Virus record (IMG/VR): IMGVR_UViG_3300022752_000250
Span: 1-32,379 of that record
Source: a virus
DNA: 32,379 nucleotides
Strand: one strand, 5' to 3'
In this document: piece by piece, positions 12,875 to 20,409 of the stretch
Position numbering within the stretch: the first letter of the stretch is position 1
Layout: every line of letters begins with the position of its first letter
Notes under the pieces: generated by a model
Told to the model about the DNA's origin: nothing
What the model saw: the letters and a program-made list of their open reading frames with translations, nothing else
Database searches by the model: none
Translations under genes and position numbers: made by a program

Positions 12875-13118
12875 TTTGCACTACCATAGAGCCGTGGCCC
12901 AAGAACAGGGGATTCATGCCGAGGCTCTGCGGATGGAGCGCGACGAACTAGCGCAGAGAGTCTCGGAACTATCGGCTGCTCTGGAGTTGCTCCGAGAGAA
13001 GGCGGAGATCGCGGAGGATGCAGCCGCATCTCTCCTCGCAGAACTCGATCATGCGAAACGGCAGAACTCAACGCTCCGGGCGCAGATCCAACGCATCAGA
13101 GAGACCTTCGACTCCTGA
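12855..13118 (+). CDS. Small coiled-coil protein
   Basis: This protein of 87 residues starts at GTG 12855, which stands seven bases after AGGAGG. From about residue 20 to 85 it is one long amphipathic helix (MERDELAQRVSELSAALELL, then LLAELDHAKRQNSTLRAQIQ), a typical two-stranded coiled coil. It is TGATG-coupled to the ParB-methyltransferase, so it may be an oligomerisation partner for that enzyme. That is inference from coupling. Confidence 0.6.
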   Translation: MTGSPDDLHYHRAVAQEQGIHAEALRMERDELAQRVSELSAALELLREKAEIAEDAAASLLAELDHAKRQNSTLRAQIQRIRETFDS

Positions 13119-14569
13119 TGGCTCGCATCATCTCAACGGAGCAGGTCGCTCTCAGCAGCATCTCTCCGCATCCCCGGAATGTTCGGCAGGGAGATGTTGG
13201 CGCGATCTCTCGCAGCCTCAAAGCGCACGGTCAGTATCGCCCGATAGTCGTGCAAGCCGGAACCGAACTCATCATCGCAGGCAACCACACCTACAAAGCG
13301 GCAAAGGCCCTCGGATGGAGCGAGATCATGGCGACTCTCGTGGAGTGCGATGATGATGAGGCCCTCCGCATCCTGCTCGCAGACAACAAGAGTTCCGACC
13401 TCGCCGCCTACGACGAATCGCAGTTAGCAGAACTGCTCCGGGAGATCGCAGCAACCTCCGCTGGGCTGGAGGGAACTCTCTACGATGGCGATGACCTCGA
13501 TCAGATAATCCACGACATAAACGCAGAAGCCACCGATGGGATGGCAGACAGTCTCTCAACAGGAAACATCATCGCACGGTTCGGCATCGCTCCGTTCTCC
13601 CTGCTGGATTGCCGCCGAGGCTGGTGGCGAGAACGGCGCAAGCGATGGCTCGATCTCGGCATCCTCTCAGAGGTCGGGAGAGATGGGAACCTGCTGCAGA
13701 TCTCCGACATGATCGCAGAGAAACAGGGCTTCGCAGTTCTCGGGGCCGAGGGCCGAGACAAGAATCTCCTACTGCCCAACAGCGCGATCTATCGCAACAA
13801 GAACCCGGAGACTCCGCAGTACACAGGAACCTCGGTCTTCGATCCTGTTCTCTGCGAGATTGCCTACAGGTGGTTCGCCCCGGCAGGCGGCCTCATCCTC
13901 GACCCTTTCGCAGGCGGCTCGGTGAGAGGCATCGTGGCCTCACAACTCGGGATGCATTACCGAGGGATCGAGTTGCGCCCGGAGCAGGTCGCAGCGAACC
14001 GTGAGCAGTTGGCGACCATCGGCTCCGGCTCAGGCTCAGCGGAGTGGACTCAGGGAGACTCTGCCGAGGTGCTGCAAACGCAGAACGCAGAGGATGGCGG
14101 CGAGGAGTTCGATCTCCTGTTCTCCTGCCCTCCGTACCACTCGCTGGAGGTTTACAGCGACCTCCCCGGCGATCTCTCCAACATCAAGGACTACGAGGAC
14201 TTTCTAGAAATCTACGAGCAGATTATCATCGCATCCTCGGCCCGACTGAAACAGAACAGGTTCGCAGTCTGGGTAATCTCCGAGATCAGGGATGGCGATG
14301 GAAACTACCGCAACTTCGTGGGCGACACCATCGCAGCATTCGAGGAGGCAGGTCTCTGCTACTACAACGAGGCCATCTACATCCAGCAGGCAGGCTCATG
14401 GCCTCTCCGCATCGGGCGAGTCTTCGGCGGCTCCCGTAAGATCGCCAGACTGCATCAGAATGTTCTCGTGTTCGCCAAAGGCGACCCGTTCGCCGCAGCA
14501 TCCGAGTTCGGAGAACCTGAGTGGGGCTTCGACAACGAACCCCAGATGCTCGCAGAGGAGCCGACCTGA
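13118..14569 (+). CDS. ParB-like domain fused to DNA methyltransferase
   Basis: This 483-residue protein has a ParB/sulfiredoxin-like domain at about 5-92 (ISPHPRNVRQGD, then AGNHTYKAAKALGW and LLADNK). A C-terminal class I methyltransferase domain carries DPFAGGS (262-268, AdoMet binding) and SCPPY (336-340, catalytic). The order and the CPPY motif place it among N6-adenine or N4-cytosine amino-methyltransferases of the beta-like class. Phage enzymes with this fusion are well known; the ParB part may bind DNA, hydrolyse CTP or nick DNA. The domain here keeps the basic residues but has NHTYKA in place of the canonical E-R-R-x-x-A. It heads a coupled modification cassette. Confidence 0.88.
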   Translation: MARIISTEQVALSSISPHPRNVRQGDVGAISRSLKAHGQYRPIVVQAGTELIIAGNHTYKAAKALGWSEIMATLVECDDDEALRILLADNKSSDLAAYDESQLAELLREIAATSAGLEGTLYDGDDLDQIIHDINAEATDGMADSLSTGNIIARFGIAPFSLLDCRRGWWRERRKRWLDLGILSEVGRDGNLLQISDMIAEKQGFAVLGAEGRDKNLLLPNSAIYRNKNPETPQYTGTSVFDPVLCEIAYRWFAPAGGLILDPFAGGSVRGIVASQLGMHYRGIELRPEQVAANREQLATIGSGSGSAEWTQGDSAEVLQTQNAEDGGEEFDLLFSCPPYHSLEVYSDLPGDLSNIKDYEDFLEIYEQIIIASSARLKQNRFAVWVISEIRDGDGNYRNFVGDTIAAFEEAGLCYYNEAIYIQQAGSWPLRIGRVFGGSRKIARLHQNVLVFAKGDPFAAASEFGEPEWGFDNEPQMLAEEPT

Positions 14570-15723
14570 TGAAGCCGTGGCAGCACGGCTTCGCTCTCGA
14601 TGAACTGAAATCGCTCCGGCAACTGTTCGCCAGATACGAGCCCTACTCGTTTGGCAGATTCGCAATCCCAGATGAGGCGCAGATCGCGCTCGCCCTCCAT
14701 CAGCAGGAGGCGGCCCTGCTCTACGCCGATGGCAAACCTGCAGGGCTGATGATCGGCAAAGTCGCCCAGAGAGACTCCATCCGCAAAGACTTCGTGGGCC
14801 GAGGGTTCCGGGTCAAACAGGGCGACTTCTGCATTGACCACCTCACCTATGTCGGAGACCTCCCTCCCTCCATCATTCAGGAGTATCTCCTGATCTACGC
14901 AGGGAACCGCTCTATCTGGGCGACCATCCACGCCGAGGATCGAGCCCGGATCAGACTCATGGAGCATCTCGGCTTCGCCGTTGTCGGATCAAAGATTGCG
15001 GCAGGCTCCGAGATTTACTCCATCCTGCTCCGCTCCAATAGGCCAGCCATCCGCCTCCCCGAGCCTCTCGATCCAGCGCATCGGCCCACGCTCGCCCGAC
15101 TCTCTCCGGCATGGATAACGCCCGGGGAGACTGCGAGCATCATCTCCGAGATCGAGACCTCTCAAGCGGAGTGGGCAGACCACTACTCCTCCTACAACCT
15201 GCGGAAGTCGTGGTCAGCGATCAGCCTTCGAGGCTTCTCCGATGACCCCTCCTTCATCATCAAGCCTGCAGAGATGAGCCGTAAGTGGAAGGCGGAGAAC
15301 CCGGAGATGCTCGCCGCCGAGGTCAGGGATACCGCCATGTTCCAGCGGTTCCCGACAGTGAGAGAAATCTGCCAGAGATCAGGGCTGCAGTTTCAGCGCA
15401 TCCGCCTGATGAGGGTCAGGGCAGGCGATGGAGCCCTCTCTCGACACGCCGACATAATAGACAGAGAGGCAGGGCCGCTCCCCGGGCAGATCAGCAGACT
15501 GCACATACCCATCATCTCCGACCCCTGCTGCAGGTTCATGGCATGGAACCTCTCGGGGGAGATGATCTCCCATCATCTCGCTCCGGGCTCGCTCTGGTAT
15601 CTCGACACTCGGAAGCCTCACGCAGTCACCAACGAGGGCTCTACCTCTGATCGCATCCACCTTGTGCTGGATGCCATCTCCGACCCCATCCTCCGCGAGG
15701 CCATCGCTAGAGCAGAGACATGA
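14569..15723 (+). CDS. Fusion of GNAT-like domain and AspH-type 2-oxoglutarate/Fe(II) oxygenase
   Basis: I place the start at ATG 14569 (TGATG overlap with the methyltransferase). The 384-residue product has two parts. Residues about 1-155 resemble a divergent GNAT fold, including DFCIDHLTYV and a C-terminal core IWATIHAEDRARIRLMEHLG then FAVVG. Residues about 250-375 are an aspartyl/asparaginyl hydroxylase-like jelly roll: SRHAD (likely Fe ligands His293 and Asp295), LHIPI, PGSLWYLDTRKPH (His351), and DRIHLVLD (Arg362 for 2-oxoglutarate). The second part is the surer. Sitting between two methyltransferases, it may elaborate a base; a protein substrate is the alternative. Confidence 0.72.
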   Translation: MKPWQHGFALDELKSLRQLFARYEPYSFGRFAIPDEAQIALALHQQEAALLYADGKPAGLMIGKVAQRDSIRKDFVGRGFRVKQGDFCIDHLTYVGDLPPSIIQEYLLIYAGNRSIWATIHAEDRARIRLMEHLGFAVVGSKIAAGSEIYSILLRSNRPAIRLPEPLDPAHRPTLARLSPAWITPGETASIISEIETSQAEWADHYSSYNLRKSWSAISLRGFSDDPSFIIKPAEMSRKWKAENPEMLAAEVRDTAMFQRFPTVREICQRSGLQFQRIRLMRVRAGDGALSRHADIIDREAGPLPGQISRLHIPIISDPCCRFMAWNLSGEMISHHLAPGSLWYLDTRKPHAVTNEGSTSDRIHLVLDAISDPILREAIARAET

Positions 15724-16382
15724 GGAGGCTGCTCATCCTCGACCTGTTCTCAGGAACAGGCTCCAGCACTCAGGCCTTCCACGACGCTGGGCATACTGTC
15801 GTTCGAGTTGAACTCAACCCCGAGTTTGAGGCGACCCTGCTCATGAGCGTTCTCGATCTCACAGCCGAGATGATCCTCAGCCGATGGGGCCGCCCCGACT
15901 TCATCTGGGCATCGCCTCCCTGCACAGCGTTCTCAGTCTCCTCCATCTCCCACCATTGGGATAACAGCAGCGGCTCGCCTCAGCCTCGCACCGAGGCCGC
16001 AATCCATAATCAGGAACTCGTGCGCCATACCGTCGCCCTCATCAGAGACCTCAGCCCCCCGGGCGGATGGCTGATTGAGAACCCCAGAGGGATGCTCCGC
16101 AAACTCCCACCCGTTCAAGGACTGCCTCGGCGCACCGTCACCTACTGCCAATACGGAGATACGAGGATGAAGCCAACAGACCTCTGGGGAGAGGTCATCG
16201 GCTGGGAACCTAAGCCGCCATGCAACAAAGGAGACCCCTGCCATGAGGCCGCTCCGCGAGGATCGAGAACGGGAACGCAGGGCATCGCATCAGCCAAAGA
16301 CAAGGCGAGGGTTCCCTACGGCCTCGGGCTGGAACTGCTCCGGGCTCTGGAGCCCTCCGTTCGCTACCCTGAGAGCGCATGA
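15720..16382 (+). CDS. Short C5-cytosine-methyltransferase-like protein
   Basis: The 220-residue product contains a motif I-like DLFSGTGSSTQAF (8-20), SPPCTAFS (65-72) with candidate catalytic Cys68, and ENPRG (120-124) where ENV is typical. RRTVTYCQYGDTRMKPTDLW follows. There is no target-recognition insertion and no clear motif IX/X block, so it is about half the size of normal enzymes. This compact family is widespread in actinophages and is annotated as DNA methylase, but its true reaction is unproven; it may use a partner for target choice. It is ATGA-coupled at both ends within the modification cassette. Confidence 0.75.
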   Translation: MRRLLILDLFSGTGSSTQAFHDAGHTVVRVELNPEFEATLLMSVLDLTAEMILSRWGRPDFIWASPPCTAFSVSSISHHWDNSSGSPQPRTEAAIHNQELVRHTVALIRDLSPPGGWLIENPRGMLRKLPPVQGLPRRTVTYCQYGDTRMKPTDLWGEVIGWEPKPPCNKGDPCHEAAPRGSRTGTQGIASAKDKARVPYGLGLELLRALEPSVRYPESA

Positions 16383-17182
16383 CTGATCGGTTTATCTCCT
16401 ACGGTGGAGGAGTTCAAAGCACAGCCCTGATAGTCCTTGCAGTGCAAGGCCGAATCCCGAAGGTTGATGCAGCGTTGTTCTGCAACACAGGCGATGACTC
16501 TGAGCATCCTGCAACCCTTCGTTTCGTTAGAGAGGTTATGATGCCCTACGCCAGCAGTCACGGGCTGCCGATTCACGAGATTCAGCGAGTGACGAAAGGC
16601 AAGTCACAGACGCTATGGGATCGGATGATGAACCATGAGAGAGACAGTCTCTCGGAGCCAATCCCCGTGTATGGCTGGAAGGGTGCGCCAATGTCACGAG
16701 CGTGCACCGTAGATCACAAGATTCTGGTGTTGAAACGATGGATCAAGCAGAACTGTGTAACTCTGCCTGCACAAACCCTTGTTGGTATCTCGGTTGATGA
16801 GATAGAGCGAGCGAAACTCGGTGAGTCTGACTATGAGATTCGGACTTACCCTTTGTTGGATTTAGGAATGACTCGTGCCGACTGCGCCGCCGTCATCAGA
16901 GAGGCAGGTCTCCCCGTTCCTCCTAAGTCATCATGCTTCTTCTGCCCGTTCCACTCGTTGCTTACTTGGTCGGAACTAAGACGTGATGAACCCGAGTTGT
17001 TCGAGAAGGCAGCACAACTTGAGGATGTGCTGATTCAACGGCGACTAAACCGCAATCAACCACCTGTGCATTTGACCCGAAAGCAACTGCCGTTGCGTGA
17101 GGCAATCCCAATCGCTCAAGACTCTCTATTCCACTCCGATGAGATGGAAGGCCAATGTGATGGTGGAGTTTGTTTCGTATGA
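16379..17182 (+). CDS. PP-loop ATPase of the PAPS reductase / DndC-like superfamily
   Basis: This is a 267-residue protein. SYGGGVQST (7-15) is the PP-loop that binds ATP pyrophosphate; CNTGDDSEHP (35-44) is the second nucleotide-binding element. Cysteines at 109 (SRACTVDHKI), 186 and 189 (SSCFFCPF), plus 260 and 265 near the C-terminus, could hold an iron-sulfur cluster or zinc. Members adenylate or thiolate substrates, for example in sulfate reduction, tRNA thiolation and DNA phosphorothioation. No DndD/E or cysteine desulfurase is present. Codon use is distinctly more AT-rich (GTT, TTG, CTT, ATT) than neighbours, suggesting later acquisition. Confidence 0.8.
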   Translation: MTDRFISYGGGVQSTALIVLAVQGRIPKVDAALFCNTGDDSEHPATLRFVREVMMPYASSHGLPIHEIQRVTKGKSQTLWDRMMNHERDSLSEPIPVYGWKGAPMSRACTVDHKILVLKRWIKQNCVTLPAQTLVGISVDEIERAKLGESDYEIRTYPLLDLGMTRADCAAVIREAGLPVPPKSSCFFCPFHSLLTWSELRRDEPELFEKAAQLEDVLIQRRLNRNQPPVHLTRKQLPLREAIPIAQDSLFHSDEMEGQCDGGVCFV

Positions 17183-17352
17183 GTGACCTCAGGCTGAGCG
17201 TTCTCTGCCGCAACTGCGAGGCAATCATCCTGCACTCGCCCCGGCATCTCACGGGATGCCTCTGCGATCCTGATGCCCCGACATGGATCTACATCAGCCC
17301 AGAGGGCCAGATCAGAGGCGGCTCCCACGCAGACTACGAGAGACTGACCTAG
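17179..17352 (+). CDS. Small zinc-knuckle protein
   Basis: This protein of 57 residues starts at ATG 17179 in an ATGA overlap with the PP-loop gene. Cys10 and Cys13 (LCRNCEAII) and the later CLC (28-30) form a probable zinc knuckle, followed by WIYISPEGQIRGG. Very short phage proteins with this C-x-x-C...C-x-C...D-G-G-like layout are common and unassigned. The sequence returns to the GC-rich composition of the rest of the window. A function in nucleic-acid contact is possible but unsupported. Confidence 0.6.
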   Translation: MSDLRLSVLCRNCEAIILHSPRHLTGCLCDPDAPTWIYISPEGQIRGGSHADYERLT

Positions 17353-17360
17353 CAGCCGCC

Positions 17361-17915
17361 GTGAGGATCCGCATCAACATCCGAGCGATGCAACAGAGGT
17401 TCCATCCCTGCACAGCAGACTTCATCGCCAACACTTGCCACGCCTCATGCTGCAGATCATCAACCGACCCCTCCGGCATCGCAGTAGTCGTGACCATCGA
17501 GGAAGCCCCGAGACTGCGAGCCCGAGGAGCCACCGTTGATCCCGAGACCCTCCGCCTCCAGCCCGTCAACAAACGTTGCCCCTTCCAGCATCCCGAGAGC
17601 CATCTCTGCGGCCTGCATGGCTCCCCCGACAAACCGAGAGGCTGCATCATCTCCCCGTTCACCATCAACCCCAACGGAACCCTCATAGTCAGGAACCGCT
17701 ACCGACTCCTCCCCTGCTTCAAAGCCCCGGGCTCCCTCCCCGTTTATGAGGCGCACTATCCATCCCTCGTGCAGATGTTCGGCCCCTCCGAGGCAGAGAC
17801 CATCCGGGCGGCCTGCGCCAACCCAGCCCTCCTCGACTCCTCCATCACGGCAGAGATGCCCGATGCTCTCGCATCAGCCCTCCTCTACAAGAACCGTGCC
17901 TCTCGATCATCCTGA
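17361..17915 (+). CDS. YkgJ-like cysteine-cluster protein
   Basis: The start is GTG 17361; a more upstream ATG at 17283 would overlap the previous gene. The 184-residue product carries a cysteine cluster, with Cys17, Cys26, Cys30 and Cys31 (FHPCTADF and TCHASCC), then RCPF (Cys73), LCGLHG (Cys83) and RGCIISPF (Cys95). This spacing resembles the YkgJ/UPF0153 family, predicted to chelate zinc or iron and frequent in phages. What it does is not known. Position between a PP-loop ATPase and an HNH nuclease is consistent with the DNA-modification region but proves nothing. Confidence 0.68.
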   Translation: MRIRINIRAMQQRFHPCTADFIANTCHASCCRSSTDPSGIAVVVTIEEAPRLRARGATVDPETLRLQPVNKRCPFQHPESHLCGLHGSPDKPRGCIISPFTINPNGTLIVRNRYRLLPCFKAPGSLPVYEAHYPSLVQMFGPSEAETIRAACANPALLDSSITAEMPDALASALLYKNRASRSS

Positions 17916-17917
17916 GC

Positions 17918-18220
17918 ATGGCGATCCTCCGAGCCTGCATAGAGTGCGGCAACCTCTCAGAGCAGACCCGATGCCGAGCCTGCTTCAGGCGCAGAGATCG
18001 AGAAAGGAAGCAGCGGCGCATCCACTACAAAGGCGACTACAAACGCAGGGCCGCAGAGATCAGAGCCAACGCCGAGGTCTGCTGGATCTGCCGCGAGGGA
18101 TCGAGAGAAGATGATCCTTGGACTGCAGACCACATCATCCCCGGAGACCCCGAGAGCCCCCTGATCGCCGCCCACCGCTCCTGCAACAGCCGCAGAGGCG
18201 CGACCTCCCCTCGGGCCTGA
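17918..18220 (+). CDS. HNH endonuclease
   Basis: This protein of 100 residues has an N-terminal zinc ribbon (Cys7/Cys10 and Cys19/Cys22), a basic helix (RRRDRERKQRRIHYKG), and the HNH core. In the core CWIC (55-58) and DHIIP (71-75) precede HRSCNSRRG (86-94), giving His72, His86 and Asn90. HNH proteins next to the terminase are required for DNA packaging cleavage in several cos-type phages of the HK97 group. It lies about 130 bases before the small terminase gene, which fits that role. The homing-endonuclease alternative is less likely because the gene is free-standing and compact. Confidence 0.87.
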   Translation: MAILRACIECGNLSEQTRCRACFRRRDRERKQRRIHYKGDYKRRAAEIRANAEVCWICREGSREDDPWTADHIIPGDPESPLIAAHRSCNSRRGATSPRA

Positions 18221-18348
18221 CCCCCAGCCCCCCCCCACGATTTTCTGCAGGCGCATGGCACGGAATCCCCCGGCCCATCTCTCTGTGCACCTCCGCAGAT
18301 AAAGCAGGTTTATGATGGAGCCCCTGATGCGTGAGATCGAGGCGACCT

Positions 18349-18822
18349 ATGGGCGGTAGAGGCTCCGGGCGCAGGCCGAAGCCAACTGAGCAGAAGCGGC
18401 GACTCGGGAACCCCGGAAAGCGAGCCCTGCCCTCGCAGGTCGCTGAGGTCATCGTTGGGGCTTTCGCCCCGGAGCCGATGGAGCCGCCTCGGACTCTGGG
18501 CCGATTCGGCAGGGCTCTGTGGGATCAGGTCTGGCAGGGAGGAGCCGCATGGCTGAAACGTTCCCTAGACACGGAGTTGGTGCTAATGGCCTGCGAGATG
18601 ACCGATGAGCGCATCATCCTCCGGGCGGCTGTGCTGCAGAACCCCGAGGATTGGCGCAAACGGCGAGCCCTCCGCGACCTCGATAAGCAACTGCAGTCTC
18701 TCCTCGGGCAACTCGGCTTCTCTCCGACTGATCGAGGTACGCTAGGGATCGGTGAGATAAGGGAGCATGGCTTCAGCGAACTCCACAAGCGCATCGCCGC
18801 CAAGAGGCACGGCTCCGCATAG
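18349..18822 (+). CDS. terS: Terminase small subunit (P27-like)
   Basis: I choose ATG 18349 because MGGRGSGRRPKPTEQKRR is the usual family N-terminus; a GTG at 18331 would add six residues. The 157-residue product has a basic, glycine/proline-rich start, then GNPGKRALP, a helical core (RALWDQVWQGG...LKRSLDTELV) and the P27-like end (LGQLGFSPTDRGTLGIGE). It binds the packaging site on DNA and recruits the large subunit. Its end overlaps the large subunit gene by 56 bases. Confidence 0.85.
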   Translation: MGGRGSGRRPKPTEQKRRLGNPGKRALPSQVAEVIVGAFAPEPMEPPRTLGRFGRALWDQVWQGGAAWLKRSLDTELVLMACEMTDERIILRAAVLQNPEDWRKRRALRDLDKQLQSLLGQLGFSPTDRGTLGIGEIREHGFSELHKRIAAKRHGSA

Positions 18823-20272
18823 CAGGTGGGCTCCGACCTATTTCACGCCTCGCATCCATCGGCCCAGCGATGGCGATGAGATCATTGAGTTCGCCCGGGA
18901 GCATTTCACCGTTCTCAAAGGTTTCAAGGCTGGGCATCCTCTGGAGTTCACCGCATGGCAGAGATGGCTCCTCCGCTCTCTCTATGAGCGGCGACCCGAT
19001 GGCAGGCTGCGCTACCGCAGGGCTCTAATCGGCCTGCCTCGCAAGCAGGGCAAGAGTCTCCTCGGCTCTGCCATCGCCGTTTATGGGATGGTGGCAGGCG
19101 AGCCGGGGGCCGAGATCTACGCCGTTGCTGGAGATCGCCAACAGGCAAGGATCATCTTCAACGAAGCCAAATCGCAGATTATGGCCTCCCCGATGCTGAC
19201 CGCTGAAACGAAGGTGTATCGAGATGCCGTTGAGATGCCTCGCTTCGGCTCCGTGTTCAGGGTTCTCTCCTCCGAGTTCAGATCGCAGGCAGGCCTCAAC
19301 CCGAGCCTCGTGCTGTTTGACGAACTATGGAATCAGCAGAGCCCGGATCTCTACGATCAGATGAGCCTCGGCTCGGGCGCGAGGCTGGAGCCGCTCATCA
19401 TCTCCATCACTACCGCAGGCTTTGACCTCGACTCCGTTTGTGGGCAGCAGTATCAGTACGGCAAGCAGATCGCTTCCGGGGAGATCGCGGATGAGCAGTT
19501 CGGATTCTGGTGGTGGGAGGCTCCAGCAGAGTGCGCCATCACCAGCCGCAAAGCATGGAAGCAGGCCAACCCGAACATTGCTGAGGGGCTCCTCGATCCT
19601 GCAGACCTAGAGGCCGCAACGAAGCAGACTGCGGAACTCGCCTTCAGGAGATGGCGGCTGAATCAGTGGGTTCGCACTCAGGAGTCGTGGCTTCCTATCG
19701 GGGCGTGGGATGCCTGCCGCTCAGACCTCGCTCTCCGCCCGGATCTCCCCGTGTGGGTCGGGATAGACATGGCGTTGAAGCATGACTCCATCGCCGTAGT
19801 CGTAGCGCAGCCACAGGATGACCGCCTCGTAGTCAGAGCCCGAGTCTGGAACCCGAGCGAGCAGGGCGTGGATGTGGCAGAGGTCGAGCATCATCTCCGG
19901 GGGCTCGCCGCCTCCTATCAGGTGCAGGAGTTCGCCTACGACCCCTCGTTCTTTCAACGCTCAGCAGAAGCCCTCGCGGATGATGGCCTCCCTATGGTTG
20001 AGTTCCCACAGAGCGCACAGCGGATGGTGCCTGCCTGCGGCAACGCCTACGAACTCATCGTTGCCGGGAAGGTCGCCCACGATGGCAGCCCAACGCTCAC
20101 CGATCATGTTCTCTCCGCAGCCCAGAGGATGACTGAGCAGGGCTGGAGACTGAGCAAGGGCAAGAGCAAGCGGAAGATAGATGCCTGCATCGCTCTCGTG
20201 TTAGCGTTAGATCGAGCAACGAAACGGCAGCGATCCGAGGCGGCCCCAACGGTTCTCAACATTTGGCGATGA
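18767..20272 (+). CDS. terL: Terminase large subunit
   Basis: The 501-residue product has a packaging ATPase domain with a Walker A variant GLPRKQGKS (89-97) and Walker B LVLFDE (181-186). A C-terminal RNase H-like nuclease has likely metal ligands Asp334 (VGIDMALKHD), Asp392 (AYDPSFF) and Asp472 (KRKIDACIAL). It pumps DNA into proheads and cuts it at the ends. The ATG at 18767 lies within the end of the small subunit gene; no better start is visible before conserved sequence begins. Confidence 0.93.
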   Translation: MASANSTSASPPRGTAPHSRWAPTYFTPRIHRPSDGDEIIEFAREHFTVLKGFKAGHPLEFTAWQRWLLRSLYERRPDGRLRYRRALIGLPRKQGKSLLGSAIAVYGMVAGEPGAEIYAVAGDRQQARIIFNEAKSQIMASPMLTAETKVYRDAVEMPRFGSVFRVLSSEFRSQAGLNPSLVLFDELWNQQSPDLYDQMSLGSGARLEPLIISITTAGFDLDSVCGQQYQYGKQIASGEIADEQFGFWWWEAPAECAITSRKAWKQANPNIAEGLLDPADLEAATKQTAELAFRRWRLNQWVRTQESWLPIGAWDACRSDLALRPDLPVWVGIDMALKHDSIAVVVAQPQDDRLVVRARVWNPSEQGVDVAEVEHHLRGLAASYQVQEFAYDPSFFQRSAEALADDGLPMVEFPQSAQRMVPACGNAYELIVAGKVAHDGSPTLTDHVLSAAQRMTEQGWRLSKGKSKRKIDACIALVLALDRATKRQRSEAAPTVLNIWR

Positions 20273-20409
20273 ACAGAACCCACCTAACAACAGCAGCAGA
20301 GATCCTCGGCGGAGGTCTCATCGTTCTCGGCATCGGCCTGTGGACTATCCCCGGAGCCCTTATCGCGGCAGGTATCCTTCTCATCCTCGCAGGAGGTCTC
20401 GCAGCATGA
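20269..20409 (+). CDS. 46-residue two-span membrane protein
   Basis: The gene is coupled by ATGA to both the terminase and the portal genes. The product (MNRTHLTTAAEILGGGLIVL, then a WTIPGAL turn and a second hydrophobic stretch LIAAGILLILAGGLAA) is nearly all hydrophobic with one turn. Tiny membrane proteins between terminase and portal appear in other actinophages without known function. The strict overlaps make the gene convincing despite its size. Confidence 0.62.
   Translation: MNRTHLTTAAEILGGGLIVLGIGLWTIPGALIAAGILLILAGGLAA

Noticed and set aside
18221-18348. Gap before the terminase genes with a run of nine C
   Set aside because: I looked for a cos site, promoter or hairpin and could identify none with confidence. 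It may hold the packaging site, but nothing visible proves it.
18312-18359. 15-codon frame (MMEPLMREIEATYGR) overlapping the small terminase start, with TATGAT at 18311
   Set aside because: It might be a leader peptide or -10 box, but there is no -35 box at the right distance and no ribosome site. It is too short to support.
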